Below are positions 43,575 to 54,990 of a stretch of DNA of 64,000 nucleotides, in pieces. Position 1 is the first letter of the stretch. Each line of letters opens with the position of its first letter. The notes under the pieces were generated by a model. It saw only the letters and a list, made by a program, of their open reading frames with translations. It had not been told where the DNA came from and searched no databases. The stretch is from Hygrophila difformis (taxonomy: Eukaryota; Streptophyta; Magnoliopsida; Lamiales; Acanthaceae). The stretch spans positions 18,106,068 through 18,170,067 of the forward strand of contig JAOANR010000014.1 in the NCBI GenBank assembly GCA_030278955.1, read 5' to 3'. A program made the translations under genes and the position numbers.

Positions 43575-46309
43575 CTATGAAACTCGGACACCCTTTTGGG
43601 TAGAGAATCGTTTCCGGACACGATTCTATCCTTGATACGACACGTTGACACGACACGGGACACGTGTCCGGCAACGACTACGGCAACCGGACACGGAGTC
43701 GACACTTTTCGGATGAACGAGTCGGCTTGGAGGAGGGAGGAAAGCTGTTAAGGTGTGAAGGCGATGGCGAGCAGCCAACTTCTGTTGAGGTGGCGACAGC
43801 ACAACGGGCGTCGGGCGCAAGGGGGCGGCGGAGCGGCGTTGGCGGCGGAGCGGTGTTGGCAGCACGGCAAATGGAATTGGAGATACAAGAAGAGGAAATG
43901 AGATGGAGATTGGGAATGGGAACGGCGCAATGGGAACTATGGGAGATGAGAATAGGGTACGTTTGGTACAGAGAATGGAATTGCAGAGAATTGATGCCAG
44001 AGAATGGAATTGTAGAGAAAGGGAATTGAGCCAGAGAATGGGAATTAATTCTCCTGTTTGGTACAACAGAGAATTCAGCAGAGAAATTGAACAGAAAATC
44101 AATTCTCTTGTTTGGTTGATTAAAGAATTCAACATAGGAATTGAACATGAAATTAAAAAATTAATTATGTTTTTTATTTTTATAAATAAAAAAATATAAA
44201 TAAAATACTTATTTAAACTCTTTTTTATATAATAATGGTGTATTTAAATATAAAAAAATGCATAAATTAACAACAACAAAAAATATTCTGATCAATCCCA
44301 ATAAAAGTTTAAACAATAATCAATACTATATGTGCATAATTAAACTTAACATGAAAAAATAATCAACTATCTCATAAAACCATCCAGAATTGCTTTTATC
44401 GTATCAATTTTGTCTTCTTTATCCAAAGTAAGAAATGTACGTGTGCGCGCCATATCATTGCCAATCAAATCAGTTGCTATAAAACGTTGCACGTCAGTGA
44501 TGCCGATAATCCTCTTATCTCTTCACCAACCTTCTTGTACCACTCAAAAACCTCATCGCTTTCTTTGGCAGTGGCAATCCTCAGAGATTCACCCACATTC
44601 TCTCCAAAGTTGTTAAGGAAAAGAGCATGCCACTAATAACAGTAATCAATAAACAAAATTTGTTTTGGAAATGGGTATAAAAAGATAGGAGGAGATAGAA
44701 CATGACACAGCCAAGAAGAAGACCAAATTCTTATTTAATCAAATGCTACCACTACCCGGTAGAAACAACAAAAACGCAACCTGTGGAAAAAGGTCAAACT
44801 AGAGGACATGTTAAAAGTAGTCAGAATGTTGAATACCTTGCCACATAAATAGATTTCAATGTCTACAATTGTAAGGGTACTTGAAAATTCCCAATACATA
44901 TGATGAATTGTAGAAATTCTACAATTGTGATTCAAAGAACTCTACATGTCTTTAGTGGGAGTAATCCACAGCCCAACAAAAGCATAAATTGAGAAAAAAA
45001 TTAATGCTAGTGAATAGTATTAAGCATAAACCAAATAGTTGATCTCAAGGTCCAGTTCTTTGTACAAAGAAAATCAGCTTATGACCCTCTAGCAATACTT
45101 GCACCAGGGCAGAAGATTTTCCAGGAGGCCATATCAGTATTGTGACATAAAACATGATACATAACTATTGTTTGACACAAAACAGGATACACCGAGATTT
45201 AGATGAATTTTTCTATTTCCAAGTTCTTGAAATACCTAAAACAACGTGACAACAAACAGAGAATGCACTAGATAATGAAGTTTAAATTCTATATACCCAA
45301 AATCCACTACTTTGGTTGGCGATGGAATCCACAGAAATAAAATATTTATGAATCAAGTAGCCCTGCGGCCTGCGGGACAGAAACAACACAACTAAAAAAT
45401 TCCCACTATGAGGGGAAAAAGTTTGTCAGAATTATAAACATCATACACCAAATTCCATAATTACAAGAGCATGAAAAGGAGACCAAAGATATAAATTTGC
45501 TACTCATTTTACACAACAGGACCCTCATTCGACAGATATATGTGTGGAGAAAGAAATTGATGCAAATGGGAAATCAAATGATGAAATCATGAAAACATAC
45601 CTGAAGAACAAACGGAGGATGCTAGACGGCGGACACAATTCATTTTCGGGAGAGCACAGATGAAGAACGATGGTGGAGACGACTCTTGTGTGGAAGGGGC
45701 AAAAGGGTTTGGGAGCGACTCATGCGTGCGGCGAGAATCGATCGAGAGTTGATTTTAGAATTGAGATACAAATCTCGCCATTTCTCCGTATCTTGTAGAG
45801 AATTGAAAGTAGAGATTGGGAATCCCTTTATTTCTCGATTCTCAATTCTCATCCCCAAACAAACAAGGGAATTGGGCTCAATTCCCTGGGCCCAATTCCC
45901 TGTACCAAACACATCTTAGGGTACGGAGAATCTTTGGCTATTGAACTGGCTTGGGCTATTATTAAAAAATAAAAAATAATAAGGAGAATAAGTAAGCCCA
46001 ACTAATAGCTTGGACATAAGGCAATATTTTTTGAAATTTCCTAACATCTCAATTCTCAAGCCAACGTCCAAGAAAATGGTTAGCTGCTTAATTATAAAAT
46101 AAATAACTATAGTATTAATATAATATAATTATGAGTAAATTAAGTGTCCAATATTATTTTACGACACTCCAAGTCGTTTCCGTGTCTTGAAAATGGTCAA
46201 GACACTTATTTGACCGTGTCCCCGTATCCCCAAATTTTAAAAATTGGGTGTCGACTCCTCCGATTCCCGAATCGTGTCCGACACTCAAAAAAGAGTCTGA
46301 GTAACATAG
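43575..46309. mobile_element. hAT-like element with 8-bp target duplication, upstream of the BDP1 start
   Basis: The inverted ends CTATGAAACTCGGAC and (inverse) CTATGTTACTCAGAC are flanked by GTTTAAAG on both sides (43567-43574 and 46310-46317). GTGTCCGACAC-type words at 43600-43700 and 46180-46290 belong to a plant MITE family with CTATGTTACTCGGAC termini (from memory). The middle is a second, nested element. No transposase is recognised. Removing it would rejoin the BDP1 coding start with upstream DNA at 46318 onward, so it sits in the leader or promoter. Confidence 0.82.
43951..45920. mobile_element. Element nested in the hAT-like element
   Basis: The left side reads GTTTGGTACAGAGAATGGAATTG and the right side ends with the inverse of GTGTTTGGTACAGGGAATTGG. 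TAGGGTAC occurs at both borders (43953-43960 and 45917-45924). The ends look like PIF/Harbinger or hAT elements, and the superfamily is not settled. On the minus strand 44400-44625 reads NNFGENVGESLRIATAKESD and, after a stop, MARTRTFLTLDKEDKIDTIK. This is perhaps the relic of an element-encoded protein. Confidence 0.6.
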
Positions 46310-46317
46310 GTTTAAAG

Positions 46318-46500
46318 ATAACAGTTATGATGTTGTTTAAAAACCAGAACCCTAATTCAAGCACCCCACGCTTATCACCGTTGCACAGAAATTTCACATT
46401 TACACGAATTTTTACATTAATACATTTCACATACACAACGGCGGAGCAAGAAGAAAATACAAACACATTCACATGGAATATACTTCCAAGTTAGCGTATG
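46318..46500 (-). promoter_or_regulatory. Probable BDP1 leader/promoter displaced by the hAT insertion
   Basis: On the minus strand it contains TTAGGGTTC, a telo-box-like element common in promoters and leaders of plant growth and translation genes. It abuts the target duplication of the hAT element. The transcription start cannot be fixed from sequence alone. Confidence 0.4.
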
Positions 46501-47160
46501 CAATTTGAATATTGATAGATTTGAACAATGGGTCGGGTACCAACTCCTAATCCATGTTGTTCTGCATTGTGATCTCTGTATTTCTGTCAGTTCTCATTTC
46601 CTCATTTTGCAATTCAATTTCATCTAGTTTAGACATTACATAAATCAAATTCACAACAGAAAAATACAAGAAGTCCATGTTCACACTCTTCAACTATAGC
46701 AGACTACCAGAGACTAGAGAGCAAAGGCATTGAACAAAACATATTTATCAATTAAAGTTTCAAAAATTAAAGCGATTAAGGTACCCACTCCTAATAAATG
46801 TTATTCATTGTAATTTATGTCGTCTGTTTGTGTTGTGGTCTTGTGGACTGCAGAGATTGAAGAGTAAAGGAAAATAGAAAATCCACGATGAAGGGTGGCC
46901 AAGCTGCCAAAGGTTAGGGGAACTGGCAACACATCATACATTACATAATTTTTTTCAAGGGAAAAAAATAAAAAATACTAGGTGTGCCCCAGATATGGTG
47001 TGCACCACAGCAAACCGTATGGCACCATGACTGCACCAGGCCATTTACAACTATGCAATGATCCTAAGTTTAAACAATATAGTTTATTTTATTTTACCCA
47101 TCGTATTAATTTGGGCCATTGGTAAATATCATGTAAAATAATAAAGTAACATAGCCTTTT
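46501..47160. other. Non-coding stretch
   Basis: No gene recognised. It holds the right copy of the 61-bp inverted repeat (about 47067-47128). MKGGQAAKG followed by a GT at 46889-46916 is too short to call an exon. Confidence 0.5.
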
Positions 47161-47545
47161 ATGCACACTGTTTCCCGCCCATCCTTCCTCCTCTCTCAAT
47201 TCAACAATTTTTACACTCTCTCACACACACTGAATTATTTACGAAATTGCCATGGAACCCATTTTTACCATCCATTTTTACCGAGCTTTTACCCTGCTAC
47301 TGTTTTGGAATTGTTGTCGGCGTCCCTTCACCTTCTCTTCTCATTAATTCAATTTCAATATAGTATTTCTTGTTCCCTAAAACATTCAATCCCGCAAAAC
47401 CCTTTCAAGAAAATAAATTTTATGTACAACATTTTTTCTCCAATTTCAAATCTCGGATGAATGTGCCAAACAAGAATTCTCGAACCCTACAGATTTTACA
47501 GATCAGAAGAACTGCATTTCCGAACGCCGCCTCCCGCCGCCGCCG

Positions 47546-47857
47546 TTGTCCTGGTCATGCCCTCTGATGCGTACGTCCTTCTCCTCCATCTCCACCTCTT
47601 CGCTCCGCCGCCTCCTCTATTGTCTTCGTGCTTTTTGTCCCTCCACCTCCTGTTCTTCCGAATCCCGACACAATCCTGTCTATACATCGCCGTCGTCACT
47701 CCACTCTTCTTCCATTAATGCCGCCGCCGCTGACCACTCCTACATAAGGTCTGTCCTCCACCTCCGCGGAACCCTAGATTCACCGCTTGCTACACTTCCC
47801 TGCCGTGTAATCGCCGCCGCCAGCGTCCTCCACGGTGTCTGCCTCAAGGATTCCTGA
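47546..47857 (+). CDS. Candidate small Ser/Arg-rich protein, possibly organelle-targeted (uncertain)
   Basis: A 103-residue frame, MSWSCPLMRTSFSSISTSSL..., in a locally GC-rich patch preceded by a pyrimidine-rich leader (47190-47230). The N-terminal ~60 residues are rich in Ser and Arg and almost free of acidic residues, as in mitochondrial or plastid transit peptides. A less biased part (YIRSVLHLRGTLDSPLATLP) follows, then a stop at 47855-47857. I do not recognise the family. The composition changes sharply from the flanks, so this may be a genuine first exon of a small gene or a captured piece next to the LTR at 48303. Confidence 0.35.
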   Translation: MSWSCPLMRTSFSSISTSSLRRLLYCLRAFCPSTSCSSESRHNPVYTSPSSLHSSSINAAAADHSYIRSVLHLRGTLDSPLATLPCRVIAAASVLHGVCLKDS

Positions 47858-48004
47858 TGGGTGCCCACTCAATTCCCCCTCCCCTCGCGAGCCCTAGCTG
47901 ATGCGCCTTTAGCCTCCACGGCCCTGTCTGCAAAATCAGGTGAACCCTAAACCCGCATATGGTTCTGAAGCTCACTGCTCTATTTCCAGGGACGGACCCT
48001 GACT

Positions 48005-48180
48005 TTTGACAATTTGCATAACACGAGTATGTCTAAAATATCCCAAGTTTGAATTTATTAAATGAAAAGAGTTATGATTTGTGGGAAAGGGGTTTAAGGA
48101 TATATTTCACTTTTTATTACTCATGTGGGATGCTTTGATTTTGAATGGCGCTGTGGTCTTCCCTGCCATGAAACTTTCGA
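48005..48180 (-). repeat. Extra partial copy of the LTR B end
   Basis: Words from 48290-48450 recur in the same order (TTTGACAATTT, TTAAGGATATATTT, TTTTTATTACTC, CCTGCCATGAAAC). This is a diverged partial duplication next to LTR B. Confidence 0.6.
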
Positions 48181-48302
48181 CAAATGTCATGGTGCAACCG
48201 GGATGGATAGTTCAACCTTGACCTTCAGCCTGTCACACTGAAGATCCCCGGTGTCTGCGCCATGATACTTCTCATAATTTCATGTCATGAGATTCCCTGC
48301 CA

Positions 48303-50361
48303 TGAAACCTTTGACAATTTCCCACTATATGAGTGTTTTCTGAAACATAATAATCCTGGTTTTCAATTTTATTTAATGAAACCAAATTATGAGGATGGAG
48401 TTGGGATTAAGGATATATTTATAGGTTGTCATGTTTTTATTACTCGTGTTAACAAACTGTGCCCCCGAAAGCGCACTGTGTCAAAAATTGCAGTAATTTA
48501 TAGTAAGACCGGATCGTTCACTGGAGGATGTGCGATGGAAGCAGGGCCCACGTCGTTTTACTAGATTTTCCACTCATATTGCTCCAATCAGTTTGAACAG
48601 TAACTATCATCTACTGACTGAATTTAAACTAAATTACGAAAGCATTCAAATCTATTCTACAAAGCAATTAAATTTATTCTAGAAAGCGGGTAAATTTATT
48701 CTAAGGAAGCATGTAAATATTATCTATGGAAGCAATAAATTCTACTTTATACTAGCTATGAAGCTGATTCATAGACTAAACAGAAGGGACAGGGAGAAAA
48801 GAATAAAAATTGGACAAGATTTAGATAAGACATGATTAAACTTCCATTTTGATACACAAATCTTTGTTTGGGATAATCCTGTCAGATAGTTAATTGTCAT
48901 GCTCTCAGTATTGGTTTCCCTTCGATAGACAGGTACTTACAATATGAGTTTACATGTTCTTAAAAACGCAGATTCTAAGATACCACAGATTTGTAACTGC
49001 CCTGGCCTGGGTATGTTATTTCATCTGTGGTGGATGAGCAACACCTGACAAGTCATTTATTGAGATGGCAAGTACTACTATCACTCCCCCATGTCACACC
49101 CAAAGATTCTAATCAAGCCCTGAACTATCCTTAACTGTCAATCCTAGTAGCAGTTACGCAACTCCCAATACAACCGAGTGACCTCTAATGAAAGCATTTA
49201 AAAGAAAGCGATAAAGAAAGCATTTTAAAATCCTATCACTCGGAGGTTTTGAAAATCTGACCCTGGTAGTAAAAGACAGCCTCTAGTCATGATGACCGGG
49301 TGTGGATCAAGAATTCTCGGCTCTCGGTGAACCGCTCGCAGTGTTCACTTCCTTCCGAGTGGTTATGAAATACAAACTAATGAAACGAACTAATGAATTA
49401 GTTCATTCCGGATGTACTCACTCAGGACTCAAGGATAGGCTTTGGCAGGAGAGGATAATAGTTGAAAGGAACTCAACCCTATCTTAGAAAATAACCAAGG
49501 CCTGGATGTTGTTCCTCTAAGGCTAGCTATTACACTGTATTTGAATCCAAGTGGATTCCATCTCGGTGTAATATTTAACCCCAGATTCCCAACACTCAGT
49601 AATTTTGGAAAATAATGAATTTTGAAAATCATTCCCTAATAGGTACTAGACTCTCAGTTAAAACACAGATCCTTTCAGTCTAGGTGAGACCTAATCGCTG
49701 ACTCTGCTTCTAATTTCCCAAAATCAACCCCCAGTCGGATATGAATTAGTCATAACTGTGGAGTTTATCCCTTACTTAGATCCGGATTTTATAAAGGAGT
49801 TTTTGTTGGAAATTTAATATGCAATGTCTGTTTGAATCTGGACTTCAGATGTCCAAGGGAAGGATCCCAAAATAATATAGACCACACTAGCTACATAATA
49901 ATAGCATGCATACAGATATATTGGAGTGTAAAATGAAATGACTCAAAATATATCAGCGGGTCTAGACAGAAGATGAAACACAATCATGAAGTGGCCAAAA
50001 GACCAAAGTAATGGCAGAGTGATCAGGTGAATTGCAAACATCTGCTATTCAATGTCCCGATGACTCGGATGGAACGAATTTAGACAGCTTAAACCCTATA
50101 ATGGTAGTGTCAATACCAGTTGGGCCTCCACTGTCTGTGAATTCAAATAAAAACCTACATGCTTCTTCTCCATAATGATCATCAATTAATATTGACAGAT
50201 GTCAACTGAGTCCTATTACAGATTGGAATTTGGGTTTGGAAATTAAAATAAGGAAAAGAAAACTGTATCTAGGTAGGAGTCAGCTGAGCAGCTATTATAA
50301 TCCCGGATGGACGAACCGCCAAGGCTTCCACCGACTGCTATCCAGACCATGCAAAATAACA
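48303..50361 (-). repeat. Athila/Tat-type Gypsy LTR, copy B, ~2.06 kb, minus strand
   Basis: The reverse complement matches copy A (32080-34207) end to end: it starts TGTTATTTTGCATGGTC and ends AAAGGTTTCA. After its end the minus strand reads TGGCAGGGAATC in place of the intact TGGCGCCGTTGCC of copy A, so the primer site is lost. The 14 kb between the copies contains the BDP1 gene. The copies are diverged by many substitutions and small indels, so they are not the two LTRs of one recent insertion. Confidence 0.85.
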
Positions 50362-50899
50362 TTTAGTAATTAATACCCAGATTACGAGCTAGTTATCCAT
50401 GTGGGAACACCCGCCAACATTAATCTGATATATTCTTACTAAATGTTGCACACAACACGCGAAAGACAAAATGACGAAGATATAAAATAAAAGAAGATTC
50501 CTTATATGAGAGACATTGGTTTCTCATGCAAGGTTGTGGATTGGGTCCACAATTGATGATCTTAAATAATCCCTCCTACCATAATTAATTACAGTCCGGA
50601 TTATCTGTTTAAGACATCAAGGTTTTGTTTATATAGAAATGTTTTAATGACAATTGAACAAAGATCCTATAATCATGATGCTTATTGATTCTAATCATTG
50701 CTAATCACAATCTTTAATCATTAATGATTATAGGGTTCAATTAATTAAGTGATAGGGAATGGAGAATCAAAATTTGGGCAGCATGACACCCTATATTGCA
50801 ATTTTAGAGTTTTACACCTCAACCCGTGGGGTTAAGATGTGAGTGATGCAATATAAGAGATAGGAGGAAGTTAGAATGTTTAGGATAAAAAGGGGGGAT
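50362..50899. other. Non-coding stretch
   Basis: AT-rich. No gene or element boundary that I can support. Confidence 0.5.
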
Positions 50900-51440
50900 G
50901 ACCTTGTCGCGGAACCATAAATTGTGTCGCGGACCGAGGTTCGCAACATGGGTATCTCGACAGGTTTTTAGAAATTTTGGCAGAGTTTCCCCTTGTGTCG
51001 CTAAGCAAGGTTTGTGTCGCGGACCGTGGGTCCGCGACAAAGGTGTATAGCGACACAAGATTTTCTGAAAGTTTAAAACATTGGATCCCAGTCGCTAAAC
51101 TGGAAAGTTTTGTCGCGGAACGTGGCTCCGCGACAGGGTGTTTGGCGACTGGGTTTTTTAAAGATAAAGACAAGGCATAATTTTCTGTCTCGGAGTGAAA
51201 GTGTGTCGCGGACCATGGGTCCGCGACAAAGGTGTTCCGCGACAGAAGCCATGCAGACAAATTGCAAGAGTTTGGTCCTTTGTCGCTAAACAGGGTTGTG
51301 TCGCGAACCGCGGGTCCGCGGCAGAGTGCATAGCAACAAAGGGTTTCAAATTATGAAGACAAGTGTCCCTAGACACCCTTGTCGCGGAACAACCATCCTG
51401 TCGCGGAACATGGTTCCGCGACAAGAGGCGGTTGGCGACA
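50900..51440. repeat. Cluster of 25-bp GC-rich quasi-palindromes
   Basis: TGTCGCGGA(A/C)C joined to its inverse (T/G)TCCGCGACA through a short CGTGG/CATGG centre. Full 25-bp copies lie at 51015-51039, 51111-51135, 51204-51228, 51299-51323 (variant) and 51399-51423. Half-sites (TGTCGCGGAAC, TGTCGCTAAAC) lie between them at irregular spacing. The short frames here only reflect these words. Confidence 0.92.
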
Positions 51441-52149
51441 AGGATGGTTCATGACACAAGTCAGAAAAAGCAGAATGGAACAGTGGCATGCAAACAGCGT
51501 GATCTCACCCCATTTCAGATTAAAAAGCTATTCTAAGCTAAAAATAAACAAACACATTTGAAAATAACAAGAACATGCTTGAACATAAATGAACTAAACT
51601 GGAACAACATTTAAAATCAAAGCATTATCCTAATCTAGGGTTTGACCACACATTCACATAACATCATCCATCATAAAAGCAACAGTAAGCATAATAATAC
51701 GAAATAGGGGTCAAATGACCCATAAAAGGAAAATGAAAGCATAAATCCATGGGGTGTGAGACCCATTTCATGATTTTGGGACATATTAAGTGAATGTTTT
51801 CCCATTTTATTAAGTGTGTTTGTCAATACCCATGATTTGGGTATTACAAAACCCTAAAACAAAGTTAGAAACCAAAAACAAAACTGTGAACAGTGGCTAC
51901 CTAAGCAATAAAACCAGAAAACTAACTTTAAACTAACTAATCTAAACTAAACTAGTGCAAGAATTAAATAATACAAAAAATAAAGCTAAGCTAAACTACC
52001 TAAAACTTGATTCCCAGCTTGTCTTCAAGAGAGAAATGTTTTTCCAACTCTTTTAGCTCATGGGGGTCACCTCATATTTATAGAAGTGAAACCCTAAGCC
52101 CATGAGCCTTGATCCGAGCCCATTGTGTCTCAAGACATCACACACATCA
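51441..52149. other. AT-rich spacer between the palindrome clusters
   Basis: No gene. CCCATGATTTGGGTATTACAAAACCCTAA near 51829-51866 forms a small inverted pair. Confidence 0.5.
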
Positions 52150-52405
52150 CAGCTTTGTCGCGGAATCTCCTCGTGTCGCGGAACAGGGCTGCATGTGGCA
52201 AGGCTTCTCGACTGGGTCTTGTGTCTCTAATGGTGTGTCTTTGTCGCGGAACCATGCCCTTGTCGCTATGCACTGGATCGCGACAAGGGTTCCTCGACCG
52301 GGATTGCTTCTCTTCATCTGGTCTTGCTGTGTCGCGGAGCCTTCCTTTGTCGCGGAACCATGCATCGCGACAAAGGGGCTTCCGCGACAAGGGTGTCCCT
52401 GAACA
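52150..52405. repeat. Second cluster of the same quasi-palindromes
   Basis: A full 25-bp copy at 52348-52372, plus half-sites TGTCGCGGAATC, TGTCGCGGAACAGGG, TGTCGCGGAACCATG, TCGCGACAAGGG and TCCGCGACAAGGG. It is followed by a T/C-rich stretch at 52436-52510. Confidence 0.88.
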
Positions 52406-52704
52406 TACTGAATTGGGCCAGATGGGCCGAACTTGCTCTTTTTGTGGGCTTTTCTTTTCTTTTCCCCATCTTTTTCATTCCTTTTTCTTTTCTTTTCTTT
52501 TTCTCATGTTTTTGGATTTTTCTAACATAAATATGTAATAAAATTACATATTTGTGTGTTTTTCATACCAGCTTATTATTTTTACAATTATGCATAAATC
52601 AGTCCAATTTAACTGCTTTCTTACTTAATGTAAGATCGGAATGCGATCAAATGCCCATTTCAGACACGGAAATGAATTGAAAATAATGGTCATTTCTGGC
52701 CATT

Positions 52705-53105
52705 ATCAGACCCTTAGAATGCTTCGTATTATTTTGATTATTTTTCAGGATGTGGCTGTTTTCGCATATTTTTCAGGATGTGGCTCCCTAAACCCTTAGA
52801 ATGCTTCGCATATTTTTCAGGATGTGGTTGTTTTTGTTTTTGTTTTTGTTTTTTTTTTTTTTGAGAAAGATGGTTAGTATTGCCACAAGGATTAGGGGAC
52901 TGAGACGTCCCTTAGAATGAACCAATTTCCCCTGTCTCTAAATGCTTAAATTAGTCCAGAAATTCCAACAGATAAAACCAATGCAGAATTTAAAGACTTC
53001 AACAGATAACCTTTTCACTTTACTCGAACCCAGACCCTCTTGACTATAGCCAAACTTCAATCCTCCCTCCTGCTATAGCCAAACTTCAATCCTCCCTTCA
53101 GGATG
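52705..53105. repeat. Short tandem and dispersed duplications
   Basis: TTTTTCAGGATGTGGCT/TG occurs at about 52742, 52771 and 52814, with CCTTAGAATGCTTCG twice (52711, 52795). CTATAGCCAAACTTCAATCC is tandem at 53044 and 53073, after which TTCAGGATGTGG appears again. Confidence 0.82.
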
Positions 53106-53370
53106 TGGTGTTAAGGTTTATTATGGGAATCAATACAGCGAGGAATCATTAATTGACTACAAAAAGAGGTAAACTGATACAAACAAAATACATAATTTTT
53201 TATTCTTTGAAGTGATTTCACTAATCCCTTGACATGTTGCTACCTTAGTTATTGGATTGTTGGACATGAGGCGTGTGTAGAGATGGGAACTGGCGCACCT
53301 GTTCGGCTTGCTGAATGCAGTGCAACTGTGCAAGTGATTAGGCTGCTAACTCCTTGAGCCTTAGCTGCTA

Positions 53371-53630
53371 CTCCCTCCGTCCCAGGTAATGAGTCTTGTT
53401 TGACTTTTTGGCACTGTTCATTGTTCAGCTTTGACTCAATATTATTGCAAGTATATATTTGAAAAAAAATAGTCGAGATGAGTCTTGTTAGAATCGTATG
53501 ATCATGTAGTTTTAGAATATATAATTTATACAATTTTTAATTGTATATATTTTGATATATTAATGATTGAAAAAATGCATTGGATTGTGTGCAGAAGTGA
53601 AATAAGACAAGTTAAGTGGGACGGAGGGAG
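53371..53630. mobile_element. Stowaway MITE, 260 bp
   Basis: CTCCCTCCGTCCCAGG to GTGGGACGGAGGGAG, with TA on both sides. The inner motif GTCTTGTTAGAATCGTATGATC is present. Confidence 0.93.
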
Positions 53631-53733
53631 TATTTTTTATATTTTATTTTTAAGTTTGTTTTTCTATTGTTTATTGCTTCGAGATATGCTGGAATATTCA
53701 ATATAGAGATTGGAAATGGGGATGTTCTTACCT

Positions 53734-53734
<1 letters not shown>

Positions 53735-53766
<32 letters not shown>

Positions 53767-53820
53767 TCAGCTATTTGTATTGTTAGTCTATTATTAAATG
53801 TATATATATATATATATTCA
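53735..53820. repeat. (TA)n microsatellites
   Basis: Two TA runs, at about 53735-53765 and 53800-53816. Confidence 0.88.
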
Positions 53821-53899
53821 GGTCCCTGGCCTGTTATGGCTCTCAAGCAAAGGAAAAAAAAAAAAAAAAAGTTGTACTTAGACTTGGCCAAGGTTTGCA

Positions 53900-54480
53900 T
53901 TATTTTTTCATGTACAACTTTATTTTTTGAAAAGTATTTCGAGCTCTACTGTTTATTCAAACATTATAATTGTATTTAACTAAAATAACAAAATAATGTA
54001 TGTTATAAACAAATCCTATAATTTTATATATAATTAAATTAACTTCAAATTTAGATCAGTTGTTAAATTCGATAATTCGTCAGTTCTATTAATATGACGA
54101 ACATTAAATTAGAACGAAACCCTAATAATTTATATAGTTATTTGAAGTTTTGACTACCAATAAATTAGATCAGAAACCCTAATAATTAGCATACAACGCA
54201 TCATCTAAATTTATATATAGTTAAATTAGATCAGAAAATCATACTAATAAAATAAATTTATATAGTTAATTGAAGTTTGACTACCTACTGCGATTTTTAA
54301 GAAAAAATAGTATAAAAGTATTTAAGTGCTTTGAAAATAGACTTTATTTAAATTTATAGACAAATAAAAAGTATTATATGGGGATTCAAAATTCATTTGG
54401 ATTGGTCAATTCACATTTAATGGGGAAGAAATTGTAGTTAATGTTAGCTTCAAGTAATGTAAACTTTGGCTTAGTACTCT
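53900..54480. other. AT-rich non-coding stretch
   Basis: TTTAAATT/ATATAGTTAA(A/T)T phrases recur (TTAAATTAGATCAGAAA twice, near 54160 and 54222). No gene. Confidence 0.5.
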
Positions 54481-54485
54481 ACATT

Positions 54486-54990
54486 TTTTTTTGAGTGGAA
54501 AAGTTTCATTCATTAGCAAAAGCACTCTAAGAGCACTTAACAGTCACACTTCAGAGTTACATTAGCCAACAGTTCCATGACCAAGGAAATTAATACTGCA
54601 GAGGCAACAACTACAGGGAAGCCTAAACAATCAGCCACAAATACAGAGCAATAGATACCAGGAAAAATTAATACTGCAAAGACCACTCCATCCTAATCAC
54701 CGCTGCACAACCATGTCTTAGAAATTAATACTACCACGTCCACTCCATCCTTATCAGTGGTATAGCAATTGAAATCCAGCATGCATAGCCGACCACCCCC
54801 ATCCTGCTCTCAATGTTAACACCAGTGCAAATCAAATCACTTCCAATTTACCATTCCTGCTACAACAATCAGCAGTAAACGACACCTTACACCCACTAAT
54901 ACCATTCCTGTAATACACCCCTCCCTGAGCTCCATGCCGCGCCCATTGATCCACCATTACATTTCGTTCCCTAAGTACATGCACTACCTT
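54486..54990 (-). mobile_element. 3' end of a second LINE
   Basis: On the minus strand it reads RNVMVDQWARHGAQGGVYYRNGI, the LINE RNase H tail pattern, then a UTR containing the tandem phrases TGGAGTGG and GCAGTATTAATTT, and a poly(A) tail (T-run at 54486-54494). It is truncated at about 54990. Confidence 0.7.

Noticed and set aside
43664..44148. Several overlapping frames in GC-rich DNA
   Set aside because: They lie within nested transposon sequence. The frames on the two strands reflect composition and match no domain.
46889..46916. MKGGQAAKG followed by GT, resembling the start of an HMG-box gene exon
   Set aside because: Nine codons with no downstream exon. Coincidence is likely.
50819..51424. 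Overlapping Arg/Ser/Thr-rich frames on both strands
   Set aside because: They are produced by the quasi-palindrome words in several frames and have no protein-like features.
50900..52405. CRISPR-like array
   Set aside because: Eukaryotic context, irregular spacing and palindromic units without unique equal-length spacers.
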